A stretch of DNA of 64,000 nt from Clostridiales bacterium. Its GTDB lineage: Bacteria > Bacillota > Clostridia > Peptostreptococcales > Acidaminobacteraceae. The notes under the pieces were generated by a model. That model did not search any database and had not been told where the DNA came from. It saw only the letters and a program-made list of their open reading frames with translations. This document shows, in pieces, positions 9,255 to 18,084 of this stretch; positions within the stretch are counted from its first letter, which is position 1, and each line of letters begins with the position of its first letter. The translations under genes and the position numbers were made by a program. The stretch lies in contig JAEIOD010000025.1 in NCBI GenBank assembly GCA_016342415.1, positions 24,369-88,368 on the forward strand, read 5' to 3'.

Positions 9255-9285
9255 AAGAAGGCATTTCTGCCTTCTTAGAATTTTT
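9255..9285. terminator. Bidirectional terminator between convergent genes
   Basis: AAGAAGGCA/TGCCTTCTT with a 4-base loop. Rightward it is followed by a T-rich tract (9281-9285); leftward by further T residues. It serves the DUF2164 gene and the ferredoxin-like gene. Confidence 0.85.
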
Positions 9286-9286
9286 A

Positions 9287-10126
9287 CTATTTTTGTATTT
9301 GACCATCTGGAGTAATTGTTCTCTCTAAATAAGGAATCGCTTTACCGGACTGTTCTAATGCTTTTCTCACACCTGATACAATTCCACCACAACATGGTAC
9401 AGACATTCTTGCTACAGTTATAGAATTGATGTTATGTGTTTTAAATATTATTGTCAATTTCTCAATGTATTCCTCTAGATTATCCAGTTTTGGACAACCA
9501 ACAAGTGTTACTTTTCCTTTGATAAATTCTTGATGGAAATTCGCATACGCATAAGCAGTACAATCTGCAGCAATTAATATATTACAATCATCAAAGAATG
9601 ATGCATTAACATTTACAAGGTTAATTTGTACAGGCCATTGTCTAAGCTGAGAGGCAGCAATACCTGAAGCATCACTCTGAACTTGTAATGGTGCATTTGG
9701 TTTAAATGCTGGTTTTACAGGTGCTTTAAATAAGTCATCATGCGCGCTACCACAACCACAAGCTGGAGCATCTTCTGTTTTAAGAGTAATACCTTCATTA
9801 GGCTTAACATTAAACGGATCTGCTTTTTTAGTTTCAGTTACATTAAAAGTCATTTCTTTTGAAGAACCACACCCTTTTGATTCTTCCCCTTCTTTTAGAG
9901 CAAATCCTTTTCTATCTGTATCAAATTCATCTACCTCTTTTTCGGTTAGTTTAATCGCATCTACTGGACATGATGGTAAACACATACCAAGACCGTCACA
10001 ATATGAATCGCTCATTAACTTTGCTTTTCCATCAACCATTTGTATGGCACCTTGTTCACAAGCACTTGCACATAATCCACACCCAACACATTTATCTTCA
10101 TTTATCTCTATAATTGTTCTTTTCAT
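9287..10126 (-). CDS. 4Fe-4S ferredoxin-like protein with Cys-rich C-terminal domain
   Basis: 279 residues. Residues 1-60 form a two-cluster ferredoxin domain: CVGCGLCASACEQ and CDGLGMCLPSCPVDA (the second cluster is atypical because the first Cys pair is interrupted). A linker carries CGCGSAHDD. The C-terminal 120 residues contain DCNILIAADCTAYAYA and MSVPCCGGIVSG, a pattern I recall from clostridial Fe-S proteins of unknown role. It is soluble and probably transfers electrons. ATG at 10126 follows GGAGG. The promoter has a CRP/FNR-type palindrome centred about 41 bases upstream of its likely start, so activation by a redox or NO sensor is plausible. Confidence 0.8.
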   Translation of the reverse strand: MKRTIIEINEDKCVGCGLCASACEQGAIQMVDGKAKLMSDSYCDGLGMCLPSCPVDAIKLTEKEVDEFDTDRKGFALKEGEESKGCGSSKEMTFNVTETKKADPFNVKPNEGITLKTEDAPACGCGSAHDDLFKAPVKPAFKPNAPLQVQSDASGIAASQLRQWPVQINLVNVNASFFDDCNILIAADCTAYAYANFHQEFIKGKVTLVGCPKLDNLEEYIEKLTIIFKTHNINSITVARMSVPCCGGIVSGVRKALEQSGKAIPYLERTITPDGQIQK

Positions 10127-10191
10127 TTTAAATTCCTCCAATCGGTTTGTTTCTCTTACATATATATTACCAAATATCTATCCCATTAACA

Positions 10192-10205
10192 GTAACTTGT
10201 GTTAC
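10192..10205. promoter_or_regulatory. CRP/FNR-family operator GTAAC-N4-GTTAC
   Basis: An inverted repeat in the ferredoxin-sfsA divergent region. A leftward -10 box (TAATAT, 10169-10164) places its centre near -41 for the ferredoxin gene, the classical class II activator position. A near-identical site stands at 15765-15778. The type resembles HcpR sites of Clostridia as I remember them. Confidence 0.6.
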
Positions 10206-10253
10206 AATAATACTATATTTTACACTAATTTTGTAGACATTATAGGAGTTTTC

Positions 10254-10949
10254 ATGAAATACAATCGAATAATACAAGCTAAATTCATTAAAAGAATCAA
10301 TCGATTCATTGCTGAAGTAGATATAAATGGTCATATTGAAAGGGTTCATGTAAAAAACACCGGCAGATGTAAAGAACTTTTTATAGAAGGCCGCACAATA
10401 TACTTGCAGAAAAGCGACAATCCCAATCGCAAAACGAAGTATTCATTAATCAGCATTTATAAAGGAGATAAGTTGATCAACATTGATTCACAAGTCCCTA
10501 ATCAAGTCATCTCCGAAGCCATTGAAAGTCATCAAATTGAAGGATTTGATAACTTGACATACTTAAAAAGAGAACAAACTTACGGCAATTCTAGATTTGA
10601 TATTTATTATGAAACCACAGATAGAAAAGGTTTTATTGAAGTAAAAGGTGTCACTTTAGAAGAAGGTGGTATCGCTAAATTTCCAGACGCCCCTACTACC
10701 CGAGGTACAAAACACGTTAATGAACTTATTCAAGGTCAGAACGAAGGTTATACCAATTACATCATGTTATTGATTCAAATAAAAGAAGTTGACTTCTTTG
10801 TACCGAACCATGAAACAGATCCAAACTTTGCTGATGCGTTAATTCAAGCGGAAAAAGCAGGTGTAGAGATTCGTTGTTACAATGCCAAAATGACTGAGGA
10901 TACAATTCAACTGCATGACATTATCCCATACAATCTAGAATTGAAATAA
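10254..10949 (+). CDS. sfsA: SfsA family protein
   Basis: 231 residues, the usual length. Recognised by HVKNTGRCKELF (binding fold), RFDIYYE, GFIEVKGVTLEE and FPDAPTTRGTKHVNEL. Originally linked to sugar fermentation stimulation in E. coli; the fold has a nuclease-like core and binds DNA, but the real role is unclear. The ATG at 10254 follows TAGGAG by 7 bases; a much longer in-frame extension to 10044 would run through the divergent promoter and is unlikely. It is transcribed away from the ferredoxin-like gene with the palindromic operator between them. Confidence 0.93.
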   Translation: MKYNRIIQAKFIKRINRFIAEVDINGHIERVHVKNTGRCKELFIEGRTIYLQKSDNPNRKTKYSLISIYKGDKLINIDSQVPNQVISEAIESHQIEGFDNLTYLKREQTYGNSRFDIYYETTDRKGFIEVKGVTLEEGGIAKFPDAPTTRGTKHVNELIQGQNEGYTNYIMLLIQIKEVDFFVPNHETDPNFADALIQAEKAGVEIRCYNAKMTEDTIQLHDIIPYNLELK

Positions 10950-10980
10950 AAAAATCAGCAGTCTGAGGCTGCTGATTTTA
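10950..10980. terminator. Bidirectional terminator between sfsA and the hexosaminidase
   Basis: An 11-bp stem AAAATCAGCAG/CTGCTGATTTT with a 7-base loop overlaps the stop codon of the leftward gene and follows the sfsA stop directly. Confidence 0.9.
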
Positions 10981-12783
10981 CTTTATTCTTCTTAACCATC
11001 TTGTGATTTGTTTGATAAACTCTACAATTCGATACAGTTCCGAAGTTTTGTTTTCCTCATACCACAGTGTTTTAAAATCCAATAACCAATACTCCAGTTT
11101 TTTTGCAAGCTCAATCGGTGTTACCAATAGTAAGACATCTTGTCCTTGTACATATTTCATTAGTATTACAAGCAACTCATTGTACAGTCTGATGCCATTT
11201 GCTGAGCATATGTATCGATTTATATGTTTTCTCTTAGAAATCGTCACTTGACTCAAACTATCCATTAGAACTTCAATGACTTCTTTAATTACTAGATTGT
11301 CTGACTGGATGTCTTCTACCGATATATTGATTTGATCTAACCATTCCGTATTTTTCTTCTCCACCCATTGAACAAGGGCTAACATGTCTAGTTGATGTTT
11401 TTCAGAGAGTGTCATCAAACATGACATGATTGAAATCCGAGCACCAAAATATAATATATCCAAATGGTCATTCAACTCACTTTGAGAATATGTACTACCC
11501 CAAGAGAATGCCGCACCATAAATGAGTCCCGGGATAGAATTTGATAAAAAATTCATATGACCATAATCTCCCCAATCCGTATTGAGGATGCCTCTGGCAT
11601 GATATTTCCTACCAAAACTCACCATCATTTTTATATTGTCATAAGCCATCTGGTGATCATTCATAAGTTTATTCCATCCATTGACTCCTGGACAAATATA
11701 TTGATCAAATCCATGATCATGAATAATCTTTACTTTATCCTCATCATAATTTAACCAGTACCACCAATTCAAACAAATTAAATCCTTAGGCAATGCATCA
11801 ATATGTTCTGGATATTTAATGATAATATCTCCCCAAAACATAACCTCTTTATCATATGTTTTAACATGCTTAATAATTTGAACTAGAAAGTCAACATACA
11901 GTTTACCGGTACCTATTTTATCCGCTGATGTTTTATTTTTACCTTTACCTAAATCAAAGGTCTCATCTGCACAGATATTAAATTTATTACTCCTAAAAAG
12001 CGGGATAAATTCATCAATCATCTCTTTAACAAATAGAATACTCTTTTCATTTGAGACATCTAGGGTATGATGATCCATTCTATCCACCCAACTAAAGTGT
12101 GATTCTACCACATCTAATTCGCATAGGGATGAATAACTTTCTGATATCAAAGCTTCATACAAATGACCAAAAGTTGAAATTGAAGGGACCAATTCTATAT
12201 ATCGTTTTGCACAGTAATCATCCAGCATCATAATTTCTTCTGCAGTGAGAGGATCTGTACAAGTCCAAACTTCACTTTGATTTTTATACAAATAGGTATG
12301 CTCTACATACAATTGCAATTGGTTTAACTTATAACTTGCTGCTAAATCAGCGAGTTCTTTTAGCGTCTCTATAGTTGGTACTTTGCCTCTTGTGACATCA
12401 TGATAAAAACCTCTATCTAAAAACTCGGGAGTATCTTTAATTTCTAAACATGGTAAATGTCTTTTATACTCTACAATTAATTGTTTCAATGTTTGCAAAC
12501 CATGAAACAGACCTTCATGTGTTTTAGAGCTGATGGTAATTATTTCTGTTTCAATTGTCATTTCATAATCATTTTGGATACTAGATTCCAATCTAAAGAT
12601 AATACCTAACTCATGATTGGTTATATCTAATGAGAAGCCCAAATACTCTTTACAATGTGCTTTTAGAACATTTGCAATAAATATGGATTCAGTATCTGGT
12701 TTCACAGAAATTTTCGTGCTATTTGTTATAGAAAACAATCCGTCTTTTATAATCAAACCACTAGGTTTTGGAATAATATTCAT
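10978..12783 (-). CDS. GH20-type beta-N-acetylhexosaminidase
   Basis: 601 residues. It starts with the family's N-terminal beta domain (IIPKPSG), followed by a TIM-barrel with FYHDVTRGKVPT (about 130), STFGHLYE, and NICADETFDLGKGKNK, which holds the Asp-Glu catalytic pair typical of GH20. A helical C-terminal region follows, rich in Trp and Lys. There is no signal peptide, so it probably cleaves GlcNAc- or GalNAc-containing oligosaccharides in the cytoplasm. The ATG at 12783 follows GGAGG; an upstream in-frame extension lacks a site. It is monocistronic and convergent with sfsA. Confidence 0.85.
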   Translation of the reverse strand: MNIIPKPSGLIIKDGLFSITNSTKISVKPDTESIFIANVLKAHCKEYLGFSLDITNHELGIIFRLESSIQNDYEMTIETEIITISSKTHEGLFHGLQTLKQLIVEYKRHLPCLEIKDTPEFLDRGFYHDVTRGKVPTIETLKELADLAASYKLNQLQLYVEHTYLYKNQSEVWTCTDPLTAEEIMMLDDYCAKRYIELVPSISTFGHLYEALISESYSSLCELDVVESHFSWVDRMDHHTLDVSNEKSILFVKEMIDEFIPLFRSNKFNICADETFDLGKGKNKTSADKIGTGKLYVDFLVQIIKHVKTYDKEVMFWGDIIIKYPEHIDALPKDLICLNWWYWLNYDEDKVKIIHDHGFDQYICPGVNGWNKLMNDHQMAYDNIKMMVSFGRKYHARGILNTDWGDYGHMNFLSNSIPGLIYGAAFSWGSTYSQSELNDHLDILYFGARISIMSCLMTLSEKHQLDMLALVQWVEKKNTEWLDQINISVEDIQSDNLVIKEVIEVLMDSLSQVTISKRKHINRYICSANGIRLYNELLVILMKYVQGQDVLLLVTPIELAKKLEYWLLDFKTLWYEENKTSELYRIVEFIKQITRWLRRIK

Positions 12784-12842
12784 AAGACCTCCTTCTTTTC
12801 TTTCATTATACACGAGATTTATATGACAGAATATGTATAATC

Positions 12843-12880
12843 AAAAAAAGAACCTTACAAACATCCGTTTGAAAAGTTCC
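12843..12880 (-). terminator. Intrinsic terminator of the flippase gene
   Basis: On the minus strand an imperfect stem (GGAACTTTTCAAAC with GTTTGTAAGGTTCT, 4-base loop) is followed by seven T. Confidence 0.7.
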
Positions 12881-12892
12881 ACATATATACTC

Positions 12893-14092
12893 CTAAATTA
12901 TATAGTACACTTTTGACTTCAGTATTTTTTTTACTACAAAGAATCCTAGTATATTGATAAACACTGTCGATACCATACTAGCAAGTGCAGCACCATCTAT
13001 TCCCATTGTAGGAATTAACAAATAATTTAAGGTAATATTCATAACAGCAGATATTAAAATTGAAACAAATCTTATTTTAGGATGTCCTGTCATCAAAACA
13101 ATATACCAGACACTACCAACACTGGCATTTACAAGTTGTCCAATCCCTCTATAGATTAAAACCATTTTAGCATCTAAATACTCAGGTCCATATAATCCAA
13201 GTAATGGTTTCCAGAAAAAGAGAATACAAATAATCACCATACTTGAAACAAGAAACAAATACCGTGTTAACTTTTCATATAATCTTCTTACTTCATCCAC
13301 TTTGCCTTCATGATAAAGTTTCGAGATCAGTGGTGGAAAGACCGTGTTGACTATTCTAAGAAATATAGATGGTATTTGAGCCAGTTCAGTACCAACTTTA
13401 TATAACGCTACATCAGATTTTGTCATCATGGCCTCAATCATAACAATATCAATATAAGCAATTAAAAGAGACATCACACCACCAAGTATTATAGTAACTG
13501 AGTAACTGATAAACTCCATATGCATTTCAATTTTTCCAAACATATCTTTCGATTGAGTCATGTATATTATATTTGAGAAAATCGCTGTGATATACGTCGC
13601 AATAATTATGTTTATTTCATTTGCACCAAAGAGTTCAAATAGGATATATGATATTAACATCACCCCACCGATACCAATCAGTGATTTGATTAAAAAGAAA
13701 TCTCTGATATGATGCCTTGCTCTATAAATACTAAAAAACAATTGTTCTGCAGATAACAACCAAACCAGCCCTAAGTAAGGTGATATGCTACTTGGCATAT
13801 ATAAAAACAATATCAAAACAGTAATTGCACTGGTACAGATATTCACTATGAAACAGGCGCTTACATACTTTTTACCTGTTTTGGGGATAAAGTACAGAAG
13901 TCCGACATCCATACCTAAATTGGCTAGTAAAAGTGCCATAGAAACTATTGTAATACCATAAACATAACTACCAAAAATATCAACGCCATATATTCTACTC
14001 ACAACCATCGGTAACAATAAATTGAGTCCAAACATCAAAAGATTACCAAAAAGTGATTCTATTAATTTATCTTTAAATTTACCGAGTTCCAT
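12893..14092 (-). CDS. Oligosaccharide flippase / polysaccharide biosynthesis membrane protein
   Basis: 399 residues with about twelve hydrophobic helices, the arrangement of the Wzx/RfbX (MVF superfamily) lipid-linked oligosaccharide flippases. The start GKFKDKLIESLFGNLLMFGLN, the conserved VSRIYGVDIFG and a late YLLIPTMGIDGAALASM are typical. It would translocate undecaprenyl-linked sugar units for cell-surface polysaccharide. The ATG follows GGAGG closely. No glycosyltransferase gene lies nearby, which is unusual for a Wzx. The substrate is unknown. Confidence 0.85.
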   Translation of the reverse strand: MELGKFKDKLIESLFGNLLMFGLNLLLPMVVSRIYGVDIFGSYVYGITIVSMALLLANLGMDVGLLYFIPKTGKKYVSACFIVNICTSAITVLILFLYMPSSISPYLGLVWLLSAEQLFFSIYRARHHIRDFFLIKSLIGIGGVMLISYILFELFGANEINIIIATYITAIFSNIIYMTQSKDMFGKIEMHMEFISYSVTIILGGVMSLLIAYIDIVMIEAMMTKSDVALYKVGTELAQIPSIFLRIVNTVFPPLISKLYHEGKVDEVRRLYEKLTRYLFLVSSMVIICILFFWKPLLGLYGPEYLDAKMVLIYRGIGQLVNASVGSVWYIVLMTGHPKIRFVSILISAVMNITLNYLLIPTMGIDGAALASMVSTVFINILGFFVVKKILKSKVYYII

Positions 14093-14121
14093 AAGTATCC
14101 TCCATGAGGTATCATATACAA

Positions 14122-14158
14122 AATAAAAGATAATGTAAAGAAATCACTTTACATTATC
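14122..14158 (-). terminator. Intrinsic terminator of the HD-GYP gene
   Basis: A perfect 12-bp stem GATAATGTAAAG/CTTTACATTATC with a 6-base loop is followed by TTTTATTTT on the minus strand. Confidence 0.88.
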
Positions 14159-14203
14159 CTGATGTTTTTACAAATGAAATTCCATTTCTGTATCAAGTGA
14201 ATT

Positions 14204-15232
14204 CTACTCCAGTTTTTCATCATCCGATAACTCTTTGTTTATATCAAGTAATTTATCCAGGTTGTTGATAAAAGAATCGACAATCTTTGGGTCAAACTGT
14301 CCATCACTCTGCTTCCTAATATAATCTATAATATGATTATATGACCAAGCTTCTCTGTATATACGATCGTTCATGAGGGCATCAAATACATCACAAATCG
14401 AAACGATACGGGCTTCTAAGCAAATTTCCTCACCAAGTAGATTATTAGGATAACCTTCACCATTGTACCATTCGTGGTGCTGTTCTGCTATTCTCTTAGC
14501 TAAGACCAGGAGATCACTTTCATAACGTTCAATCAGCTTACCACCAATAAAAGCATGATGTGTCATTCCTTGCCATTCTTCAAAATTAAGTTTACCTTTT
14601 TTCAATAATATCCCATCTGTTATAGCAATCTTACCAATATCATGTAACTGAGCGGCGAGTTTCAACCTCGTGGCATTCTCATCATCAAATCCCAGATCTT
14701 TTCCTATGACATATGCATATTCTCCTACCCTAAAAACATGTTGACTTAACGCATAATCTCTATATTCAACGAGTTGACTCAACAGGCTTAATAGTTCCTG
14801 ATACGCTTTATCTAAGGATAACATTCTTGATTTGACTTCTGCTTCTAAAAAGTAATTTTGTGAGTGTAATCTCATATATGTTCGAATGCGTCTTTTCAAA
14901 ACAGCAGGTTCAAAAGGTAATCTAATATAATCAACAGCACCAAGTTCTAAACCATGAGCCACATCAAAATTATCCTCAAATGTAGAAATCAATAAAATTG
15001 GAATCTGAATGGTCATAGGATCTTGTTTTAATTGTTCACACACCTCAAAACCATATATATCAGGCATATTAACCGCTAATAAAATAACATCAGGTTTAAT
15101 TTGATGCACCTCTTCAAGGTAGTCACCATCGGTCTCCATAGTGATTACAATATAGTCGTCACATAATTCTTCTGAAATCCTATTCACAATTTCTTCAAAT
15201 ACATTGATTAGCAAAACTTTATATTTGATCAT
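14204..15232 (-). CDS. HD-GYP phosphodiesterase fused to a degenerate receiver domain
   Basis: 342 residues. Residues 1-120 have the response-regulator fold but have lost its chemistry: the N-terminal acidic pair is replaced (VLLINVFEE), the phospho-acceptor Asp is Ala (VILLAVNMPDIYG, codon GCG) and the conserved Lys is Leu (DYIRLPFEP). The C-terminal HD-GYP domain is intact: QLHDIGKIA, HHAFIGG, EQHHEWYNGEGYP, ICDVFDALMNDR, so it should hydrolyse c-di-GMP. The receiver is probably a phosphorylation-independent regulatory or docking module. A short coiled region joins the domains. The ATG follows GAGGTGAT. Monocistronic. Confidence 0.93.
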   Translation of the reverse strand: MIKYKVLLINVFEEIVNRISEELCDDYIVITMETDGDYLEEVHQIKPDVILLAVNMPDIYGFEVCEQLKQDPMTIQIPILLISTFEDNFDVAHGLELGAVDYIRLPFEPAVLKRRIRTYMRLHSQNYFLEAEVKSRMLSLDKAYQELLSLLSQLVEYRDYALSQHVFRVGEYAYVIGKDLGFDDENATRLKLAAQLHDIGKIAITDGILLKKGKLNFEEWQGMTHHAFIGGKLIERYESDLLVLAKRIAEQHHEWYNGEGYPNNLLGEEICLEARIVSICDVFDALMNDRIYREAWSYNHIIDYIRKQSDGQFDPKIVDSFINNLDKLLDINKELSDDEKLE

Positions 15233-15281
15233 TCAATCATCACCTCAATCATTTGATACCCGAAAATGCCATCGATACACA

Positions 15282-15312
15282 TAAAAGCCACTCACCAAAA
15301 TTGGTGAGCGGC
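15282..15312 (-). terminator. Intrinsic terminator of the carboxymuconolactone decarboxylase-like gene
   Basis: Stem GCCGCTCACC/GGTGAGTGGC (one mismatch) followed by four T on the minus strand. Confidence 0.78.
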
Positions 15313-15341
15313 ATGCTTAATACATCCAAGGGATAGATGTA

Positions 15342-15701
15342 TTACTCTGGAAACTTTTTATTAATGATCTGAATAAGTGGTGCTACTTGTAAGATTGTCG
15401 GAGCACCTTTCATCCAGACTTGCTGTTTGATGACTTCTAGAAGTTCAGCTTTAGTAGCCCCTTCTTGAATGGCTTTTCTCATTTCCAATTTAGCACGTTG
15501 TTCATTGTCATCAAATATCGCAGTAGCAAGTGCTATCATATATCTATATTTTAGTGGAATAACACCTTCACCCCATATTTGATGGTGGTAACTTGAAATT
15601 GTCTTTTGAAATTCTTCGCCAAAGTTTTCTGATACCATGACTCCTGGAGGAACAAAACCTATTTCTTGTTGAAATAATTCTTTTTCTTTTTTATCTAACA
15701 T
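15342..15701 (-). CDS. Carboxymuconolactone decarboxylase/AhpD-like protein
   Basis: 119 residues, all-helical. The family signature is visible in IPLKYRYMIALATAIFDDNEQRAKLEMRKAIQEGATKAELLE (checked residue by residue around 48-90; shown here in part) and the WMKGAPTILQVAPL tail. It has no cysteine at all, so the CxxC peroxidase centre of AhpD is absent; a decarboxylase-like or binding role is more likely. The ATG at 15701 follows AAAGGAG; a longer in-frame start at 15761 would overlap the promoter. A CRP/FNR-type operator is centred about 41 bases upstream of the likely transcript start. Confidence 0.75.
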   Translation of the reverse strand: MLDKKEKELFQQEIGFVPPGVMVSENFGEEFQKTISSYHHQIWGEGVIPLKYRYMIALATAIFDDNEQRAKLEMRKAIQEGATKAELLEVIKQQVWMKGAPTILQVAPLIQIINKKFPE

Positions 15702-15737
15702 ATCGTTATCTCCTTTACTGTTTTCATTTATACCTTT

Positions 15738-15778
15738 ATTATACACTATTTTAGTGCACATACAGTAACTTGAGTTAC
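15738..15778 (-). promoter_or_regulatory. Promoter with CRP/FNR-type operator
   Basis: A perfect TATAAT -10 box (15743-15738) has no good -35 box. Instead GTAAC-N4-GTTAC (15765-15778) is centred near -41, as expected of a class II activated promoter. The 21-base context matches the 10192 site at 19 positions. Confidence 0.6.
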
Positions 15779-16037
15779 AATTAGTTCAATTCTAGAAATT
15801 TTTTGACCTCTTGGTATAGATGAATTCTTAAAAAATTAAACTTGCAAAAAAAATGTACACTGTTATTCTAACATCCTACTTTAAAAGTAATTTATACCAA
15901 TTTAAAGATCAAACCTCTTTAACTCACCTTCTAATCACCATTTCATATTTTCTAATATAAATACATTTTAAATATCTAATTCTAATAATCGGTTGAGATT
16001 TGCTAAAATAACTTCTGAAATATCTAAATTTCGTTTT

Positions 16038-16420
16038 TTAGAAACACTTTTCATCAATAAGTATTTTTCTCTTTTGTAGTAATGTCACAATCTCTTTAGA
16101 TGACACTGATTTAAAGTATAATCGAACATACAATACCTAATGACCTTGTGATAAATTATACTTATCACGGGCAGATAGAATGATAACTTCACTACCAGAT
16201 ACTGATTATATGTAATTTGAGACAAATAAATACCATCCATATAAGACATTTTGATATCAATCGGCGCTAAGTCTAGGTTTTCTTTATCTATAATCTCCAA
16301 AGCTTCTACACCATTATCGGCTTCACCGACCAATTTAAATCCCAAAGTGATGAAATCTAATTATTCTATAATGCCACATCGGACTTATGTTTCATCTTCA
16401 ACAATTATTATCTTTTACAT
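16038..16420 (-). pseudogene. Decayed response regulator receiver gene
   Basis: Starting from an ATG at 16420 with a GGGGGA site, the frame reads as a receiver domain (KIIIVEDET, LGFKLVGEADNGVEALEII, DIKMSYMDGI) but is broken by three in-frame TAA stops at codons 2, 12 and 20. Frame shifts follow after about residue 60. Downstream pieces in other frames still resemble EVIILSARDKYNLSQ and PVSSKEIVTLLQK-like receiver ends. The expected Asp of LALIDIKMP survives. It resembles the receiver of YesN-type regulators; nothing of an output domain remains. Confidence 0.85.
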
Positions 16421-16545
16421 AAATCCCCCATTCAGTAATATATTATAGGCATAAAAGCAGTTTTCATGTTAATTCTGCAGTTAATTTGGTAGAAACTACA
16501 CAACAAAAACACGAACATAATCATTGATATAGAAAATAACATACG

Positions 16546-16562
16546 GTACACTGTGAGTGTAC
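16546..16562. repeat. Inverted repeat GTACACT-N3-AGTGTAC
   Basis: A perfect 7-bp palindrome followed rightward, after four bases, by a T-rich tract. It lies about 120 bases before the FAD oxidoreductase. It may be a terminator or an operator. Confidence 0.35.
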
Positions 16563-16680
16563 ACGAATTTTTTTATTATATCACTAATAAATATTCGCTT
16601 ATATATTTCCGATAATATGGATTGGATGTCTCTACAAGATTACCTTAAATAATCTACCTATAAGCATGAGGAGGAAAAAA

Positions 16681-18075
16681 ATGCATTATGATGTCGTTAT
16701 TGTAGGTGCTGGTCCAGCAGGTATATTTACCGCACTTGAAATGATTAAAAAAGACAGCTCAAAAAAAATCATGCTTTTAGAAAAAGGAACCGCTGTTCAA
16801 AAAAGACACTGTCCTAAAGAAGAAACAAGAGTCTGTGTTAACTGTAAACCATATTGTCATATCACAACTGGTTTTTCGGGTGCTGGCGCATTTTCCGATG
16901 GAAAACTTTCTTTAAGTTATGAAGTCGGTGGTGACTTGCCTGAGTTCATTGGAAGAGAAAAGGTTCAAAAATACATTCAATACACCGATCAAATCTACTT
17001 GGAATTTGGCGCAGATGATCACATAGAAGGTATTGAGAACAATGAAGCGATCAAAGGTATTAGAAAACAAGCCATACAAGGTGGATTAAAATTAGTAGAT
17101 TGTCCTATTCGTCATCTTGGAACAGAAAAAGCTCAAGAAATCTATTTTAAAATACAAGAATACTTACTTGAAAACGGTGTAGAAATAGAGTTTCACGCCA
17201 AAGCAAAAGATATTATTATTGAGAATCAACTTGTTAAAGGTGTCATAAAAGAAAACCTTAAAACAAAAGAAATTAAAACGATCACAGGAGAAAAAGTTGT
17301 TATTGCAACAGGCCGTAAAGGTGCTGATTGGTTAAAATCTCTTTGTGTCAACCATGATATTGACCATAGAGCTGGTACTGTTGATATTGGTGTAAGAGTT
17401 GAAGTTAGAAATGAAATCATGGAAGAAGTTAATAATGTTCTTTATGAATCAAAATTAATTGGTTATGTCGACCCATTTAGAGATAAAGTTCGTACTTTTT
17501 GTCAAAATCCTGGTGGATTTGTAAGCCAGGAAAATTATGATAACGATTTGGCAGTGGTAAATGGTCATTCATATAAAGAAAGAAAATCAAGTAATACAAA
17601 TCTCGCAATCTTGAGTTCTCACAATTTTTGTGCACCGTTTAATCAGCCAATTGAATATGGCAAAAAAGTTTCCGAGCTTGTAAATATGCTAGGAAATGGT
17701 AAAATATTAGTACAGCGTTACGGAGATATTTTGGATGGAAAAAGAACTTGGGATAAAGAACTTTTAAGATCTAATGTAGAACCAACTCTTGTTGATGCTG
17801 TAGCTGGTGATTTAACATCTGCCATCCCATATAGACCGATGACAAACATCCTAAACTTTATTGCTGCACTTGATTCAGTAGTTCCAGGCTTTGCAAGTCC
17901 AGAGACCTTATTATACGGTCCTGAAGTCAAGTTTTACAGTAATAAAATAATCTTAAATGATGATTTTGAAACAAGTATAAAAAATCTTTATTGTTTAGGC
18001 GACTCTAGTGGTTGGACAAGAGGATTAATGATGGCATCACTTATGGGAGTTATAATGGGGCAGCATCTTGCATAA
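16681..18075 (+). CDS. FAD-dependent oxidoreductase (COG2509-type)
   Basis: 464 residues. The N-terminal dinucleotide fold is clear (YDVVIVGAGPAGIFTALEM), followed by a Cys-rich CPKEETRVCVNCKPYCHIT segment, GFSGAGAFSDGKL, and VVIATGRKGADWL. Near the C-terminus are ALDSVVPGFASPETLLYGPE and NLYCLGDSSGWTRG, typical of this uncharacterised FAD-dehydrogenase family. The Cys residues could hold a disulfide or metal. The substrate is unknown. The ATG at 16681 follows GAGGAGG; an in-frame ATG at 16666 overlaps it. A hydrolase gene starts 9 bases after the stop, so they form an operon. Confidence 0.85.
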   Translation: MHYDVVIVGAGPAGIFTALEMIKKDSSKKIMLLEKGTAVQKRHCPKEETRVCVNCKPYCHITTGFSGAGAFSDGKLSLSYEVGGDLPEFIGREKVQKYIQYTDQIYLEFGADDHIEGIENNEAIKGIRKQAIQGGLKLVDCPIRHLGTEKAQEIYFKIQEYLLENGVEIEFHAKAKDIIIENQLVKGVIKENLKTKEIKTITGEKVVIATGRKGADWLKSLCVNHDIDHRAGTVDIGVRVEVRNEIMEEVNNVLYESKLIGYVDPFRDKVRTFCQNPGGFVSQENYDNDLAVVNGHSYKERKSSNTNLAILSSHNFCAPFNQPIEYGKKVSELVNMLGNGKILVQRYGDILDGKRTWDKELLRSNVEPTLVDAVAGDLTSAIPYRPMTNILNFIAALDSVVPGFASPETLLYGPEVKFYSNKIILNDDFETSIKNLYCLGDSSGWTRGLMMASLMGVIMGQHLA

Positions 18076-18084
18076 AGGAGCTCA

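Noticed and set aside
10044..10253. N-terminal extension of SfsA
   Set aside because: It would cover the divergent promoter and the operator; a good start lies at 10254.
12893..14092. MATE drug exporter
   Set aside because: The helix pattern and conserved segments fit an oligosaccharide flippase better.
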